DNA of 64,000 bases from Nostoc sp. NMS2. GTDB lineage: Bacteria; Cyanobacteriota; Cyanobacteriia; Cyanobacteriales; Nostocaceae. Below the pieces are notes generated by a model. The model ran no database searches and was not told the origin of the DNA. It was given only the letters and a program-made list of their open reading frames with translations. Each line of letters opens with the position of its first letter. Position 1 is the stretch's first letter. Made by a program: the position numbers and the translations under genes. The DNA is taken from NCBI RefSeq assembly GCF_017115105.1, contig NZ_JABXKH010000042.1:165644-229643 (forward strand), given 5' to 3'. Below are positions 19,471 through 30,123 of this stretch, one piece after another.

Positions 19471-22400
19471 CTATGCTTGAATGATGAAGTCGGAGGCAGT
19501 AAGAGTGGGCGCACCTGTAAGTTGTGCAAATTGGCCGCCAGTTCCGAAACCAGCAGCGCTACTATTTTGATTGTATAGTAACTGGCCAGTCATAGAGTCG
19601 TAGACAATCACAGCATTACTAACTGCTCCTAAGCTAGTAATTTGAAAATCACTGTTACTAAAACCCGTTCCTACAGCCGAAGTAATGGCACTAAAAGTAG
19701 TCTTATCCAGAACAATCTTATCACCACCAGAGTGATTGAAGTCAGCGATGGTATCAATACCCACAGTAGCGCTAGTAAAGGCAGCATTGGTGTTGTAGAC
19801 GAAAGCATCAGCACCCATACCACCGATGAGAATATCATTACCTTGTCCACCAATGAGAAGATCGTCACCAGCACAACCGCGCAGCAGGTCATCACCACTC
19901 TTACCATTGATGGTATCATTGCCACCTTGACCATTAATCACATCGTTGGAGTTGTCAAAACCGACGATGTTATTGTTCAAGTCATTGAGAAAGGTGACGG
20001 TATTTTTGTTGAAAATGCTCGTTTGAGTGGAGTTGGCATTAATCACATCAAAGTTGTCTATAACACTGGCTTGTCCGTCAAACAGAATATTACCAATGAC
20101 GGGTCTTGTTGCCGATGCGCTTAAGTTCTCTAGGTTTTCTAACTGAAAGTTTTGCAGAGTGACTTTGGTATTAGCCACGTCTTCAAAAGTAACTTCTAAG
20201 TCATTGCTATTTTGAGTTAATTGCAGATTTCTCGCAGTCAAGCCAGCCCCAACAAATTGCAAGGTATCTACTTTGGCAATCACCGCAGATGAAGGGTTTG
20301 AGTTAGTACCTATACCACCAAAGTCTGTGATGATGTCATTGCCATTGTTTAGCTGGGTAATAAAAGTGTCATTGCCAACGGTGCCATTGATAACTTGAAT
20401 TTTGGGTTTAACTATGCCACTAATAGCAAAGTCAAAGGAGCTTTCATCACTATCATTGTTGCCTAAAACCAGAGTGCCACCATAAGTACCAGGTGTAGTG
20501 GTGTTGAGTGCCACCGTAATTGTGGTGGAAGCATTTGCAGCCACACTTGTTGGAAGAGTTTCTACCAAACTAAATCCGTCGGGAAGCTTGAGATTACTAA
20601 GGTTGAGTGCAGCTGTACCCGTGTTCTTGATGGTAAAGGTTTTGGTCAGAGAATTACCAGTAATTACATCGCCAAAGTTAATCGCGGTAGTACTACCATC
20701 TGCAATGTCAACAGTGCCATTAAGGACTTGAATTTCAGGAGCCGGAGCGGGTTTAACTATGCCACTAATAGCAAAGTCAAAGGAGCTTTCATCACTATCA
20801 TTGTTGCCTAAAACCAGAGTGCCACCATAAGTACCAGGTGTAGTGGTGTTGAGTGCCACCGTAATTGTGGTGGAAGCATTTGCAGCCACACTTGTTGGAA
20901 GAGTTTCTACCAAACTAAATCCGTCGGGAAGCTTGAGATTACTAAGGTTGAGTGCAGCTGTACCCGTGTTCTTGATGGTAAAGGTTTTGGTCAGAGAATT
21001 ACCAGTAATTACATCGCCAAAGTTAATCGCGGTAGTACTACCATCTGCAATGTCAACAGTGCCATTAAGGACTTGAATTTCAGGAGCCGGAGCGGGTTTA
21101 ACTATGCCACTAATAGCAAAGTCAAAGGAGCTTTCATCACTATCATTGTTGCCTAAAACCAGAGTGCCACCATAAGTACCAGGTGTAGTGGTGTTGAGTG
21201 CCACCGTAATTGTGGTGGAAGCATTTGCAGCCACACTTGTTGGAAGAGTTTCTACCAAACTAAATCCGTCGGGAAGCTTGAGATTACTAAGGTTGAGTGC
21301 AGCTGTACCCGTGTTCTTGATGGTAAAGGTTTTGGTCAGAGAATTACCAGTAATTACATCGCCAAAGTTAATCGCGGTAGTACTGCCATCTGCAATGTCA
21401 ACAGTGCCATTAAGGACTTGAATTTCGGGGGTGGCAATGGTGGTGCGGGGGGCTTCGTATGCACCAATATCAATCACTGCTGTGCTATTACCATCCCCAT
21501 CTTGGGGAGTTTCATTAGTTATGCTATTGAAGATATTAGAACCAGCATCGATTGCAGGACTTCCAGGTTGGAGACTAAAGTTACCATTCGCTGGATTAAC
21601 AAACAACGGGTCTTGGTTTAAAATATTCCCTGAACCTGTAACCTTAAAAACTCCGTTGTAAGCAAGGTTATTATTGAATGTAATATTAGTAGACTTATTG
21701 TTGGCAATGAGAGACTCTCCCTTACTTCCATACAGAATATTGTTATAGACTCGAACATTTTTAGCGTAGTTAAGAAAAATTTCTCCGTCTGAAAGTACTT
21801 TTGAATTTTGGTAAATTGTATTATTCACAATGTCTACAGGGTTTTCTCCTTTGAAAATCTGAATACCTGCCCCGCCATTGTTGTAAGTTAAGTTGTTACT
21901 GATTAAAGCTTTACCAGTGTAAGCAACATTTCCGACATAAGAAGTGTCAAGCATTATTCCATGACCTTCAGTTATTTTTCCTACTACCTTCCAAGGAACT
22001 AATGATTGATTATCAAAAACAGTGTTACCTTGAATAATTACTTTGTAATCTGCCGTGTTGTTATCGGAATTCCAAAGTCTAAGCATTGAAATTCCTTGGG
22101 TTCCAAAAGGTGAGTACCAAGCATTTCCAGAAACGACATTATTCTCTACCTTAATGTAGTCTACTTCTGTTCCTCCAATCCCTGCTCCTGGAAACTTGGA
22201 AATATTGTTATTACTAATTGTGATATGACTTGAATGTTGATTTGGATTGTCACTGCTGACTGTAACAAAAATACCATTTCCAGATGTTGCCGGATTATTT
22301 AAATTGTCTTTTTGCTTAAGTGCATCTTCTAATTTAATATTGTCCCGATTTCCTACCAATGTTAAGCCTTGAATTACTATGTAGGTCGAGCCTGTAATTG

Positions 22401-22668
22401 ATACAGCTTGCCAATTTTTTGCGTTTGCTTCTAAAACGGGTGTGTGCCCAGGTAGTGCCTTAAATGTGATGGGTGCATTAGCCGTACCCTGCTTATTTGC
22501 AATAGTCAGGATATTGCTGTAAGGCGAGGTGTAAGTACCATTCATCACGTAGACTGTATCACCTGCCTTCACCAAGTCGCCAGCTTTTTGGAGGCTGCGA
22601 AATGCATCTCCCTGACTCAAGCCATTAGATTTATCATTGCCTGTTCCAGAAACGTAGTATGTAGCCAT
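19471..22668 (-). CDS. Large secreted-type protein: parallel beta-helix, three choice-of-anchor-D repeats, RTX calcium-binding C-terminus
   Basis: 1065 aa. Residues ~1-410 begin YYVSGTGNDKSNGLSQGDAF, typical of right-handed beta-helix (DUF1565/pectate-lyase-like) proteins, with many NN-rich turns. Residues ~415-755 hold three almost identical 115-aa Ig-like units of the 'choice-of-anchor D' type (EIQVLNGTVDIADGS to FAISGIVKP). Residues ~760-1065 include GGNDT and GDDLL nonapeptides (RTX repeats, Ca2+ binding) and a C-terminal segment like those of RTX proteins secreted by type I systems. There is no N-terminal signal peptide, which fits type I export. Probably a cell-surface or released polysaccharide-binding or -cleaving protein; activity unproven. 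No exporter gene is in the window. Confidence 0.85.
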   Translation of the reverse strand: MATYYVSGTGNDKSNGLSQGDAFRSLQKAGDLVKAGDTVYVMNGTYTSPYSNILTIANKQGTANAPITFKALPGHTPVLEANAKNWQAVSITGSTYIVIQGLTLVGNRDNIKLEDALKQKDNLNNPATSGNGIFVTVSSDNPNQHSSHITISNNNISKFPGAGIGGTEVDYIKVENNVVSGNAWYSPFGTQGISMLRLWNSDNNTADYKVIIQGNTVFDNQSLVPWKVVGKITEGHGIMLDTSYVGNVAYTGKALISNNLTYNNGGAGIQIFKGENPVDIVNNTIYQNSKVLSDGEIFLNYAKNVRVYNNILYGSKGESLIANNKSTNITFNNNLAYNGVFKVTGSGNILNQDPLFVNPANGNFSLQPGSPAIDAGSNIFNSITNETPQDGDGNSTAVIDIGAYEAPRTTIATPEIQVLNGTVDIADGSTTAINFGDVITGNSLTKTFTIKNTGTAALNLSNLKLPDGFSLVETLPTSVAANASTTITVALNTTTPGTYGGTLVLGNNDSDESSFDFAISGIVKPAPAPEIQVLNGTVDIADGSTTAINFGDVITGNSLTKTFTIKNTGTAALNLSNLKLPDGFSLVETLPTSVAANASTTITVALNTTTPGTYGGTLVLGNNDSDESSFDFAISGIVKPAPAPEIQVLNGTVDIADGSTTAINFGDVITGNSLTKTFTIKNTGTAALNLSNLKLPDGFSLVETLPTSVAANASTTITVALNTTTPGTYGGTLVLGNNDSDESSFDFAISGIVKPKIQVINGTVGNDTFITQLNNGNDIITDFGGIGTNSNPSSAVIAKVDTLQFVGAGLTARNLQLTQNSNDLEVTFEDVANTKVTLQNFQLENLENLSASATRPVIGNILFDGQASVIDNFDVINANSTQTSIFNKNTVTFLNDLNNNIVGFDNSNDVINGQGGNDTINGKSGDDLLRGCAGDDLLIGGQGNDILIGGMGADAFVYNTNAAFTSATVGIDTIADFNHSGGDKIVLDKTTFSAITSAVGTGFSNSDFQITSLGAVSNAVIVYDSMTGQLLYNQNSSAAGFGTGGQFAQLTGAPTLTASDFIIQA
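20406..21428. repeat. Three tandem 345-bp repeats within the beta-helix/RTX gene
   Basis: Units begin at 20406, 20751 and 21096, exactly 345 bp (115 codons) apart. By eye they are nearly identical; I noticed only one difference in the portion compared closely (TACTACC versus TACTGCC near 21382), plus the last few bases of the final unit. Reading frame is preserved. Confidence 0.95.
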
Positions 22669-23859
22669 CTGTTTACTCCGAATGTGTGTAAGGGGAATTG
22701 GTAGTACAATCTCAGCAACTTTATTCAGTTGCTAAGTAGTTATTTGAATGAGAATCTATCTAGTCTTTTTAAGACAGTCACAGTTGCCCTAACGCAACTT
22801 GAAATCGCGTCGGTTGTAGAAACGCTGTTGTAAAACTGAAGAAATTTCTTTTATTAACCGTTAATGGTTAAATCAGGGATGTTGATATCGTCTATCGTTA
22901 GTGTTTTATTAAGGGCAATCGAACGATTAGCACGTGAATACGTAGCACAAAGACGGAGATGTTTCCTATCTTCTTTGAGCTTGTTATTAGACATTCTGTG
23001 ATTGCTAGGGTTGGAGTCTAATTGAATCGGATCTTCATCTGTAGCAGCCGCGATCGCTGCTCTTTTTGAGCTAGCTTTACTATCTGCTATATTCAATACA
23101 ACGCTGATAAATTGGCATAATAATTCCTCTGAACTTTGTCCATTATTTGAGATCAGGAGGTTGCTAAATCGGCATGGTAAAATGCATCCCTGGCTGATAA
23201 CTGGGAACTTAAAGTTACAGTGGTCAAAGTTGAATTGGTTGAAACTTTAGTGAGTTGAACCCTTAATTTAAGGGGACTAATGTAACAACTGAGCCGAACC
23301 TGTTCTAAGCGGTGTAACTGAATCGTTGTGAACTTATCTCAATTAAAATTAACCTTTACAAATAGCACTTGATATCAGTGAATGTTCTGAATGTGGTAAG
23401 TTTTTTTACAACAAATTCAAAAAAACTATGGAGATGGAATGGTGAAGTCCTGTTAATTTGCAGTGATATGGGAATGAAGAGTCCTTTGTGCGAGGCTATG
23501 ATGAAGTTTGTCTAAATATTCGGCAGGCTACGCTTACGCCAAGCAACGATCGTCTCGTTAGTAAGTAGGGTAAATTTTTGTTGTTGCGATCGCACATGAA
23601 GGAAAAGAGTTTTTCTAAATCGCCAAAATATTAACTAAACTTGCTATTTATAGCGACGATGGCTTTTCTACTACCTTCGCTGCCGGAATTAGTCTCGATC
23701 GCAGTTACTACTGTTGATAAATCAAATTACTTGGGTACGATTGATTCATAGTTCTTGTAACGCTGTCATACTTAAGTATTTTTTCTCCTAAGAAGATACC
23801 GTTAATTTGGACTCTTTTACTTTACGGATAACCCAAAATCCAACATCTCAAAATCGCCC
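22669..23859. other. Long intergenic region between divergent genes
   Basis: About 1.19 kb between the RTX gene (minus) and rtcA (plus). It should hold both promoters. An 80-codon TTG-started frame on the minus strand (22854-23096) has no recognisable domain and no ribosome-binding site. A short stretch at about 23521-23560 (GGCTACGCTTACGCC) is repeat-like. Nothing else stands out. Confidence 0.55.
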
Positions 23860-24906
23860 ATGATTGAAATTGACGGTTCCTACGGAGAGGGAGGCGGACA
23901 AGTTCTTCGCACTTCCTTAAGTCTAGCCGCCATCACTGGTGAACCCATACGGATTGCAGGCATTCGCGCTGGACGCAAAAAGCCAGGATTAGCAGCACAA
24001 CACTTAACAGCAGTTCGGGCTGCGGGTAGAATTTGTAATGCCCAAATACGGGGTGATGCTTTGGGTTCAATGCTGCTGGAATTCATTCCAGGTAGTGCTG
24101 TGCAAGCTGGAATTTACACCTTTGATGTTAGTAAAGCACAAGAAGGTGGTTCTGCGGGTGCGATCGCTCTAGTTTTACAGACAATTCTTTTACCTTTAGC
24201 ACTAGCAACGGGTAATTCTCAGGTAACACTAAAGGGTGGAACTCATGTAAACTTTAGCCCGACTGTAACCTACATTGAGCAAGTTTATCTGCCAATACTG
24301 CAACGCATGGGAGTAGAAGCCCAAGTTAAATTAGGCGCTTGGGGGTGGTTTCCTCAAGGCGGGGGAGAAATAGAGTTACAGGTGATTGGTGGTACTCAAC
24401 TCGGCGGGATCAACTTGTTGGAAAGGGGAGAGTTACAACAGGTGCGAGGAATAGCAGCAGTAACGGAACTACCTTCTCATATTCCGCAACGGATGGCGAA
24501 TCGTGCGGAGAATTTGTTACGGGAAGCGCATTTGAAAGTTCGTGTACAGACTTTGCGAGAAAAAGGTGTGGCACCTGGGGCGGGTATTTTTTTAACTGCT
24601 GAGTATCAGAACAGCTTGACTGGCTTTGGTGGATTCGGGCGTTTGCGGTTGTCGGCGGAGACAGTTGCAGAAATTGCTTGTCAGCAACTGCTTGAGTTTC
24701 ATTACACCGGCGCAGCAGTGGATGAACATTTAGCAGATCAGTTATTATTGCCGGCTACTTTAGCGTCACAAAAAAGTCAGTACCGGGTGGCTGAGATAAG
24801 TAGACATTTGACGACGAATGCCGCAGTCATTGAACAGTTTGGGCTGGCGCAAATTACGGTAAATGAAGCTGAGAAGATAGTGTCTGTAAAGAGTTTGACT
24901 AGATGA
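23860..24906 (+). CDS. rtcA: RNA 3'-terminal phosphate cyclase
   Basis: 348 aa, normal for RtcA. It opens with MIEIDGSYGEGGGQVLRTS and continues with IRAGRKKPGLAAQHL, FDVSKAQEGGSAGA and KGGTHVNFSPTVTYIEQV, all family signatures; near the C-terminus are GAAVDEHLADQLLLPATL and the ISRHLTTNAAVIEQF region with the adenylated His. The enzyme uses ATP to turn RNA 3'-phosphates into 2',3'-cyclic phosphates (and can adenylate 5'-phosphates). It is usually paired with rtcB ligase in bacteria such as E. coli; here it stands alone, with no rtcB or rtcR nearby. Confidence 0.95.
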   Translation: MIEIDGSYGEGGGQVLRTSLSLAAITGEPIRIAGIRAGRKKPGLAAQHLTAVRAAGRICNAQIRGDALGSMLLEFIPGSAVQAGIYTFDVSKAQEGGSAGAIALVLQTILLPLALATGNSQVTLKGGTHVNFSPTVTYIEQVYLPILQRMGVEAQVKLGAWGWFPQGGGEIELQVIGGTQLGGINLLERGELQQVRGIAAVTELPSHIPQRMANRAENLLREAHLKVRVQTLREKGVAPGAGIFLTAEYQNSLTGFGGFGRLRLSAETVAEIACQQLLEFHYTGAAVDEHLADQLLLPATLASQKSQYRVAEISRHLTTNAAVIEQFGLAQITVNEAEKIVSVKSLTR

Positions 24907-24956
24907 AAGTAGTGATTTGAGAGATAAGAGAACGAACCGCGTAAAGCCAACTCTTA

Positions 24957-25003
24957 GAGACGCTGCGCGAACGGCATAGCTTCGTTTAGCGCGTAAGCGT
25001 CTC
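24957..25003. repeat. Short inverted repeat GAGACGCT...AGCGTCTC
   Basis: GAGACGCT (24957-24964) pairs with AGCGTCTC (24996-25003), with further GCGCG/CGCG pairing inside. It lies about 50 bp after the rtcA stop. It resembles extragenic palindromes common in Nostoc genomes and could also help end rtcA transcription. Confidence 0.55.
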
Positions 25004-25214
25004 GCAGAGAAGACGCGAAGTACGCGAAGGAAGAAGAGAAATTGAAGAATTTATCTAATCGTCAAAGTTGAATTGACAGACCACTAGTGCTATTACTCTA
25101 GTATTGCTTTGGGGTCAGGTTCTCTCATTAGAAGTAATTCCACGGATATTCTTTATTGTCTTGTATAAATTAATCGGGCGTTACATATTTGCGGGATGAT
25201 TTTACTATTTTTGT

Positions 25215-25437
25215 GGGACGGGCAAGATGCCACTGGTGTCAACTTAAGTTCAAACGCTTATCCCACAAGCATTTTACCCCACCCCGCCAAAGCTATGCTT
25301 TGTCTCCCCTCCCCGCACGCGGGGAGGGGATTAAGGGGTGGGGTTCCGAGGACTTAATTGGTAATTAAGTAGGCTTGATATAACGTCATTGCCAGGATTT
25401 CACGTTAAGTTGACACCAATGGCATCTTGCCCGTCCC
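25215..25437. repeat. 223-bp element bounded by 33-bp inverted repeats
   Basis: Bases 25215-25247 and 25405-25437 are inverted repeats with one mismatch. Inside is a nested GC-rich hairpin (25306-25315/25320-25329, CCCCTCCCCG) flanked by CCCCACCCC (25277-25285) and its complement (25335-25343). No ORF. It looks like a non-autonomous, MITE-like or extragenic palindromic repeat. The rest of the 24907-25628 spacer is empty of genes. Confidence 0.75.
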
Positions 25438-25628
25438 TTGTATTTCCAGGCGGGCAGGATGCCCACCCCACAAGAATCATCCCTTAATTCAGCAACGCCA
25501 TTAATCGTATTCCAAGAGAACTGTTTTAGTCAGTTGTGTTTTCTTAACACAACTAGACACCATTGAAGTAGCCGTCAAAAAACATGGTAATAAATTTATT
25601 GATGAACCTAACATAACTGGAAAAAACC

Positions 25629-27953
25629 GTGATTGATGAGCAAGAAATAGCAAAGCTGTGGCAAGCTTTCAAGGTATTAGATGTAGACGGCAACGGAGCA
25701 ATCTCAACCGACGAACTGGGGGAGGTAATGCGATCGCTAGGACAAAATCCCACGGAAACGGGGCTACGTGACTTAATCAAAGAGATTGACGTGGATTTGT
25801 CAGGTACTATTGACTTTGAAGAGTTTAAAACGCTGATGATCGCTAAGGTAGGCGATCGCGAAAGCCGCCTCAAGTTAGCATTCAGCGCCTTTGATGAAGA
25901 CAATAGCGGCCAAATTACTGCCGCCGAGTTGCGGACAGTCATGAGTCAATTTGGGCTGACAGACGCTGAGTTGAAGGAGATGCTACAGGAAGTAGATCAT
26001 GATGGCGATGGCTCAATTGACTTTGATGAATTCTGTCAGCTAGTACCGGAATCTGAGGGCAAAACAGGCTATAAAGACTCACCAATTTCTCTTGAAAGTT
26101 CGCTCAAGACAGTTGCCGACACCACACAGCCTACTTTACAAGAAGCAACCAGCAACACGACTCCAGAGTTGGCACAGCTAAGAGAACAGTTGGTGCAACA
26201 CCCAAATTCACCAAATCAGAAAAGAAGCGGAACCTCCCGCTTACAAATGCAGATTGGTCTGTTTCGGCTAATTCAAGGAGCAGCCTACCGTTGCTTCCGT
26301 GAAAGTTTTTCCGCTAATCATGAGACTCACTTACGCGTCAAAAACCTGCCATACAGAATTACTGACTTTGTGGAATTTGTCAAGCAGGCGATCGCGCTTT
26401 ACAAAGGATTAGGTGTGGTGTCCGAGGCTTGCTACCCCGTACTGGATGCAGTAGTGAAATCGATTGCAGATGAATATGCCCGATTACAGGAGCGCATCAA
26501 AGTCTGGAAAACAGTGGCAAAGACTCCCGAAATGTTGGCAGAGGAGAAAGCAATTTTAGAGGCGCGGAGTAAATTTGCCAATGTCAAAGAAAAATTTGCT
26601 GCCGGAGTCGAGTTTGCAATTACCATCAAAAAGAAAAGCCTCAGCTTGGGTGACATCGTAGACGGTGTGCTGGCTATTAACGAGCTTAATCGGCTCAGAG
26701 GCATAGAAATGAATGAAGAAATGGCATCACCACCACCTAAATCTGAGGGAAATCCCAGGGACTATTTATTGAAGTGGAACCGTGTCATCCTCTCGCAGGC
26801 AACCGAAGAAGTGGATGGTGCAATGATGCCAGTAGCATATTGGTATGAAGATTTCATGCCCAAGTTATTAGCAGCATTTAATGTCTCTACGGCAGCAGAT
26901 ATCCAAAGCAACACCATACCTGACGAGGCGGCTTTGGATGAGTGGTATGACTTGACAAAAAAATCTGGAGAATTTAACCGCTACGGAGCAGATGTTGCCG
27001 AAAACTTTCTCCATTGCACCGCAAAAGAGAAACTGATCCTCAAACAAGCATGGCGATTAACACATCACTACCTGAATGGAGTGCAGAAACGGCGCGAACG
27101 CCTAGAATTTGGGCGGGAGTCAGGCGCACTCTCGCAATATGTATCATTCATTGATGTCTATCTAAATCGGACTGAGGTGAAGGATTCCCAAATGCGTGTC
27201 AGCTTCCCGTATTACATCGGCCCAGCAGTGTGGCGCTTCTTCCACACCACGGCTGAAATCGTCTGTACCAAGACTGACATACAGCAAAAAACCCTGATAG
27301 CAATCTTCAAGGAATTCTTCCAACTGTTTGCTACCATGTATCCCTGTCCCTATTGCCGCCACCACCTGAATATGTACGTTGTGCAGAATAAGGAAATAGA
27401 TATGTATCCCGTAGAATACCTTGTCCTGGGACGCGATCCTAACCTTACAGACTTTGAGGTATCACTGGAGGCAAAATTATCAACCGTAGTCGATGGTTCC
27501 TCCCTGCGTTTATTCTTCTGGAAGTTACATAACACTGTTTCTTCATCTATTGCGCGATCGGAAGAGTGGTATCACAAGGATGAGAAGGCGTTTTACACTA
27601 CCCGCTTTTGGCCCAGCCTTGATTCGGAGCTAGCAAGAGCCAATGCCCTCAAATATACCAGCATCGAAACTGCTCGGATTTACAACATTTATGGAATGCT
27701 CAAGCCATTGGCACGCCTAACAGGAGTCAAAACGGAATTGCCAAAGCTGTTACAAAAAGGTGATGAAAATAGCCTTAAGGAAGCATGTATCGTTGCACAG
27801 AACCACATCGCGGATTTAGAGGAAGCTGTCATCCGGGGAGAGTTTCTGCAAGAAACATACTATTTTGACCCTGAACTCGCGGATAAAGCTCCACTTTTCA
27901 CCCCTGAGGAGGAAGAGTTTGCACGAACTGGTATGTTCACAGAAACCACTTAA
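25629..27953 (+). CDS. Calmodulin-like four-EF-hand domain fused to an ERV/ALR-type sulfhydryl oxidase domain
   Basis: 774 aa. Residues 1-140 carry four canonical 12-residue EF-hand loops at 18-29 (DVDGNGAISTDE), 54-65, 89-100 and 123-134 (DHDGDGSIDFDE). All end in Glu and are spaced 34-36 residues apart as in calmodulin; VMRSLGQNPTE after loop 1 equals the calmodulin sequence as I remember it. Residues ~150-520 are helical with no motif I know. Residues ~525-650 fit the Erv1/ALR fold: WRFFHTTAEIV (Trp535, His539), CPYC (Cys573/Cys576) and LHNTVS (His634-Asn635), in place of the FAD-contacting HNxVN. No signal peptide or membrane segment is seen. Predicted: a Ca2+-responsive, FAD-dependent disulfide-forming oxidase, probably cytosolic. 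Start is GTG 25629; a stop lies in frame at 25614-25616. No operon partner. Confidence 0.8.
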   Translation: MIDEQEIAKLWQAFKVLDVDGNGAISTDELGEVMRSLGQNPTETGLRDLIKEIDVDLSGTIDFEEFKTLMIAKVGDRESRLKLAFSAFDEDNSGQITAAELRTVMSQFGLTDAELKEMLQEVDHDGDGSIDFDEFCQLVPESEGKTGYKDSPISLESSLKTVADTTQPTLQEATSNTTPELAQLREQLVQHPNSPNQKRSGTSRLQMQIGLFRLIQGAAYRCFRESFSANHETHLRVKNLPYRITDFVEFVKQAIALYKGLGVVSEACYPVLDAVVKSIADEYARLQERIKVWKTVAKTPEMLAEEKAILEARSKFANVKEKFAAGVEFAITIKKKSLSLGDIVDGVLAINELNRLRGIEMNEEMASPPPKSEGNPRDYLLKWNRVILSQATEEVDGAMMPVAYWYEDFMPKLLAAFNVSTAADIQSNTIPDEAALDEWYDLTKKSGEFNRYGADVAENFLHCTAKEKLILKQAWRLTHHYLNGVQKRRERLEFGRESGALSQYVSFIDVYLNRTEVKDSQMRVSFPYYIGPAVWRFFHTTAEIVCTKTDIQQKTLIAIFKEFFQLFATMYPCPYCRHHLNMYVVQNKEIDMYPVEYLVLGRDPNLTDFEVSLEAKLSTVVDGSSLRLFFWKLHNTVSSSIARSEEWYHKDEKAFYTTRFWPSLDSELARANALKYTSIETARIYNIYGMLKPLARLTGVKTELPKLLQKGDENSLKEACIVAQNHIADLEEAVIRGEFLQETYYFDPELADKAPLFTPEEEEFARTGMFTETT

Positions 27954-27966
27954 ACATTAAATATAG

Positions 27967-28156
27967 TTCAGTTAAACCACGTCTATCTTGAAACCTGTAG
28001 TTCAACTCTAATGAATAAGGATTTACCCTCATCCCCCAACCTATCCCCCATATTTGGGATTCGGGGAGGTAGAATTTCAAAGTCCCTCTCCCATATCTGG
28101 GAGAGGGATTTAGGGTGAGGGCGAAAACTATGGTTCTCAACTTAGATGAGGTTTAA
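27967..28156. repeat. 190-bp dispersed repeat, empty-site copy (copy A)
   Basis: Nearly the same sequence recurs at 63594-63884 (copy B), which carries a 99-bp insertion at the position matching 28051-28052 here. It contains an 11-bp-stem hairpin (28083-28093/28098-28108, TCCCTCTCCCA). Non-coding; it lies just after the EF-hand/ERV gene, starting 14 bp past its stop. Confidence 0.85.
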
Positions 28157-28292
28157 GATAACTTGCATAATCGATAATTTCGTTTAGAGACCTTGCATTG
28201 CAAGGTTTCTAAAGTTCTCTAAATCTACATCTCTTTCAGAATGATGATTGAGAGGGTACAGAAACCTGGTAGATTTAGCTATCAGCGAGTAA

Positions 28293-29456
<1,164 letters not shown>

Positions 29457-29472
29457 TTAGGGTAAACTCCGC

Positions 29473-30117
29473 GTGCGGCTGATAACAGAACCTTATTTAA
29501 CTCAAGTCAGTAATTGGCCTGAAAATGGTCGTCATATCTTAGCGCAATATGACGACCATTCAATTGTTGTTTATCAGGCGTATCGTCCATCTATTGGTCA
29601 CTTCGCCGCCACTTACGGTTATTTTGGTGATGAGTTCAGTTTTGACCGCATGAGTTGGATAAAACCTAACTTTCTCTGGATGATGTATCGTTCTGGATGG
29701 GGTACACAAAATGGGCAAGAGGTAGTTTTAGCTATTTGGATTAAGCGTTCGGCAATTGAAGAAATCTTAGCAGCGGCTGTTCATTCCAGCTACGTTCCAG
29801 AACTTTATCCTGATAAAAGTGCATGGCAAAGAGCATTGAAGCAATCACAAGTCTGCCTACAATGGGACCCAGACCATCACCCATCTGGGACAAAATTAGA
29901 AAGACGCGCTATTCAGTTAGGGTTACGTGGTGAAGTACTAGCTGCTTACGCCAAAGATTGGATTGTGAACATTGAGGATATCTCGGACTTTGTACAACAA
30001 CAGAGGCAAAATGTTAAATCTGACTGTGCAGAGTTGATTACACCACAGGAGAGAGTCTATTCTGTGTTTGATCTCGAAACGCAAGCAAAGCTGAGATTAT
30101 CTGCCTGTACTGAATAG
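29473..30117 (+). CDS. DUF4291 family protein between sqdB and sqdX
   Basis: 214 aa with GTG start. The family pattern is clear: ILAQYDDHSIVVYQAYRP, IGHFAATYGYFG, FDRMSWIKPNFLWMMYRSGW and LERRAIQLGLRGEVL. Function unknown; the motifs are rich in Trp, Tyr and Arg and suggest a soluble enzyme or nucleotide-binding protein. It starts 16 nt after the sqdB stop and ends 6 nt before sqdX, so it is part of the operon. No membrane segment. Confidence 0.85.
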   Translation: MRLITEPYLTQVSNWPENGRHILAQYDDHSIVVYQAYRPSIGHFAATYGYFGDEFSFDRMSWIKPNFLWMMYRSGWGTQNGQEVVLAIWIKRSAIEEILAAAVHSSYVPELYPDKSAWQRALKQSQVCLQWDPDHHPSGTKLERRAIQLGLRGEVLAAYAKDWIVNIEDISDFVQQQRQNVKSDCAELITPQERVYSVFDLETQAKLRLSACTE

Positions 30118-30123
30118 TTTTTT

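Noticed and set aside
20498..21421. Three identical plus-strand frames of 77 codons
   Set aside because: They are antisense shadows of the 345-bp repeats of the beta-helix/RTX gene; the Ig-like sense translation is clearly the real one.
22854..23096. 80-codon minus-strand frame
   Set aside because: Starts with TTG, no ribosome-binding site, no domain; lies in a spacer between divergent genes and looks like chance.
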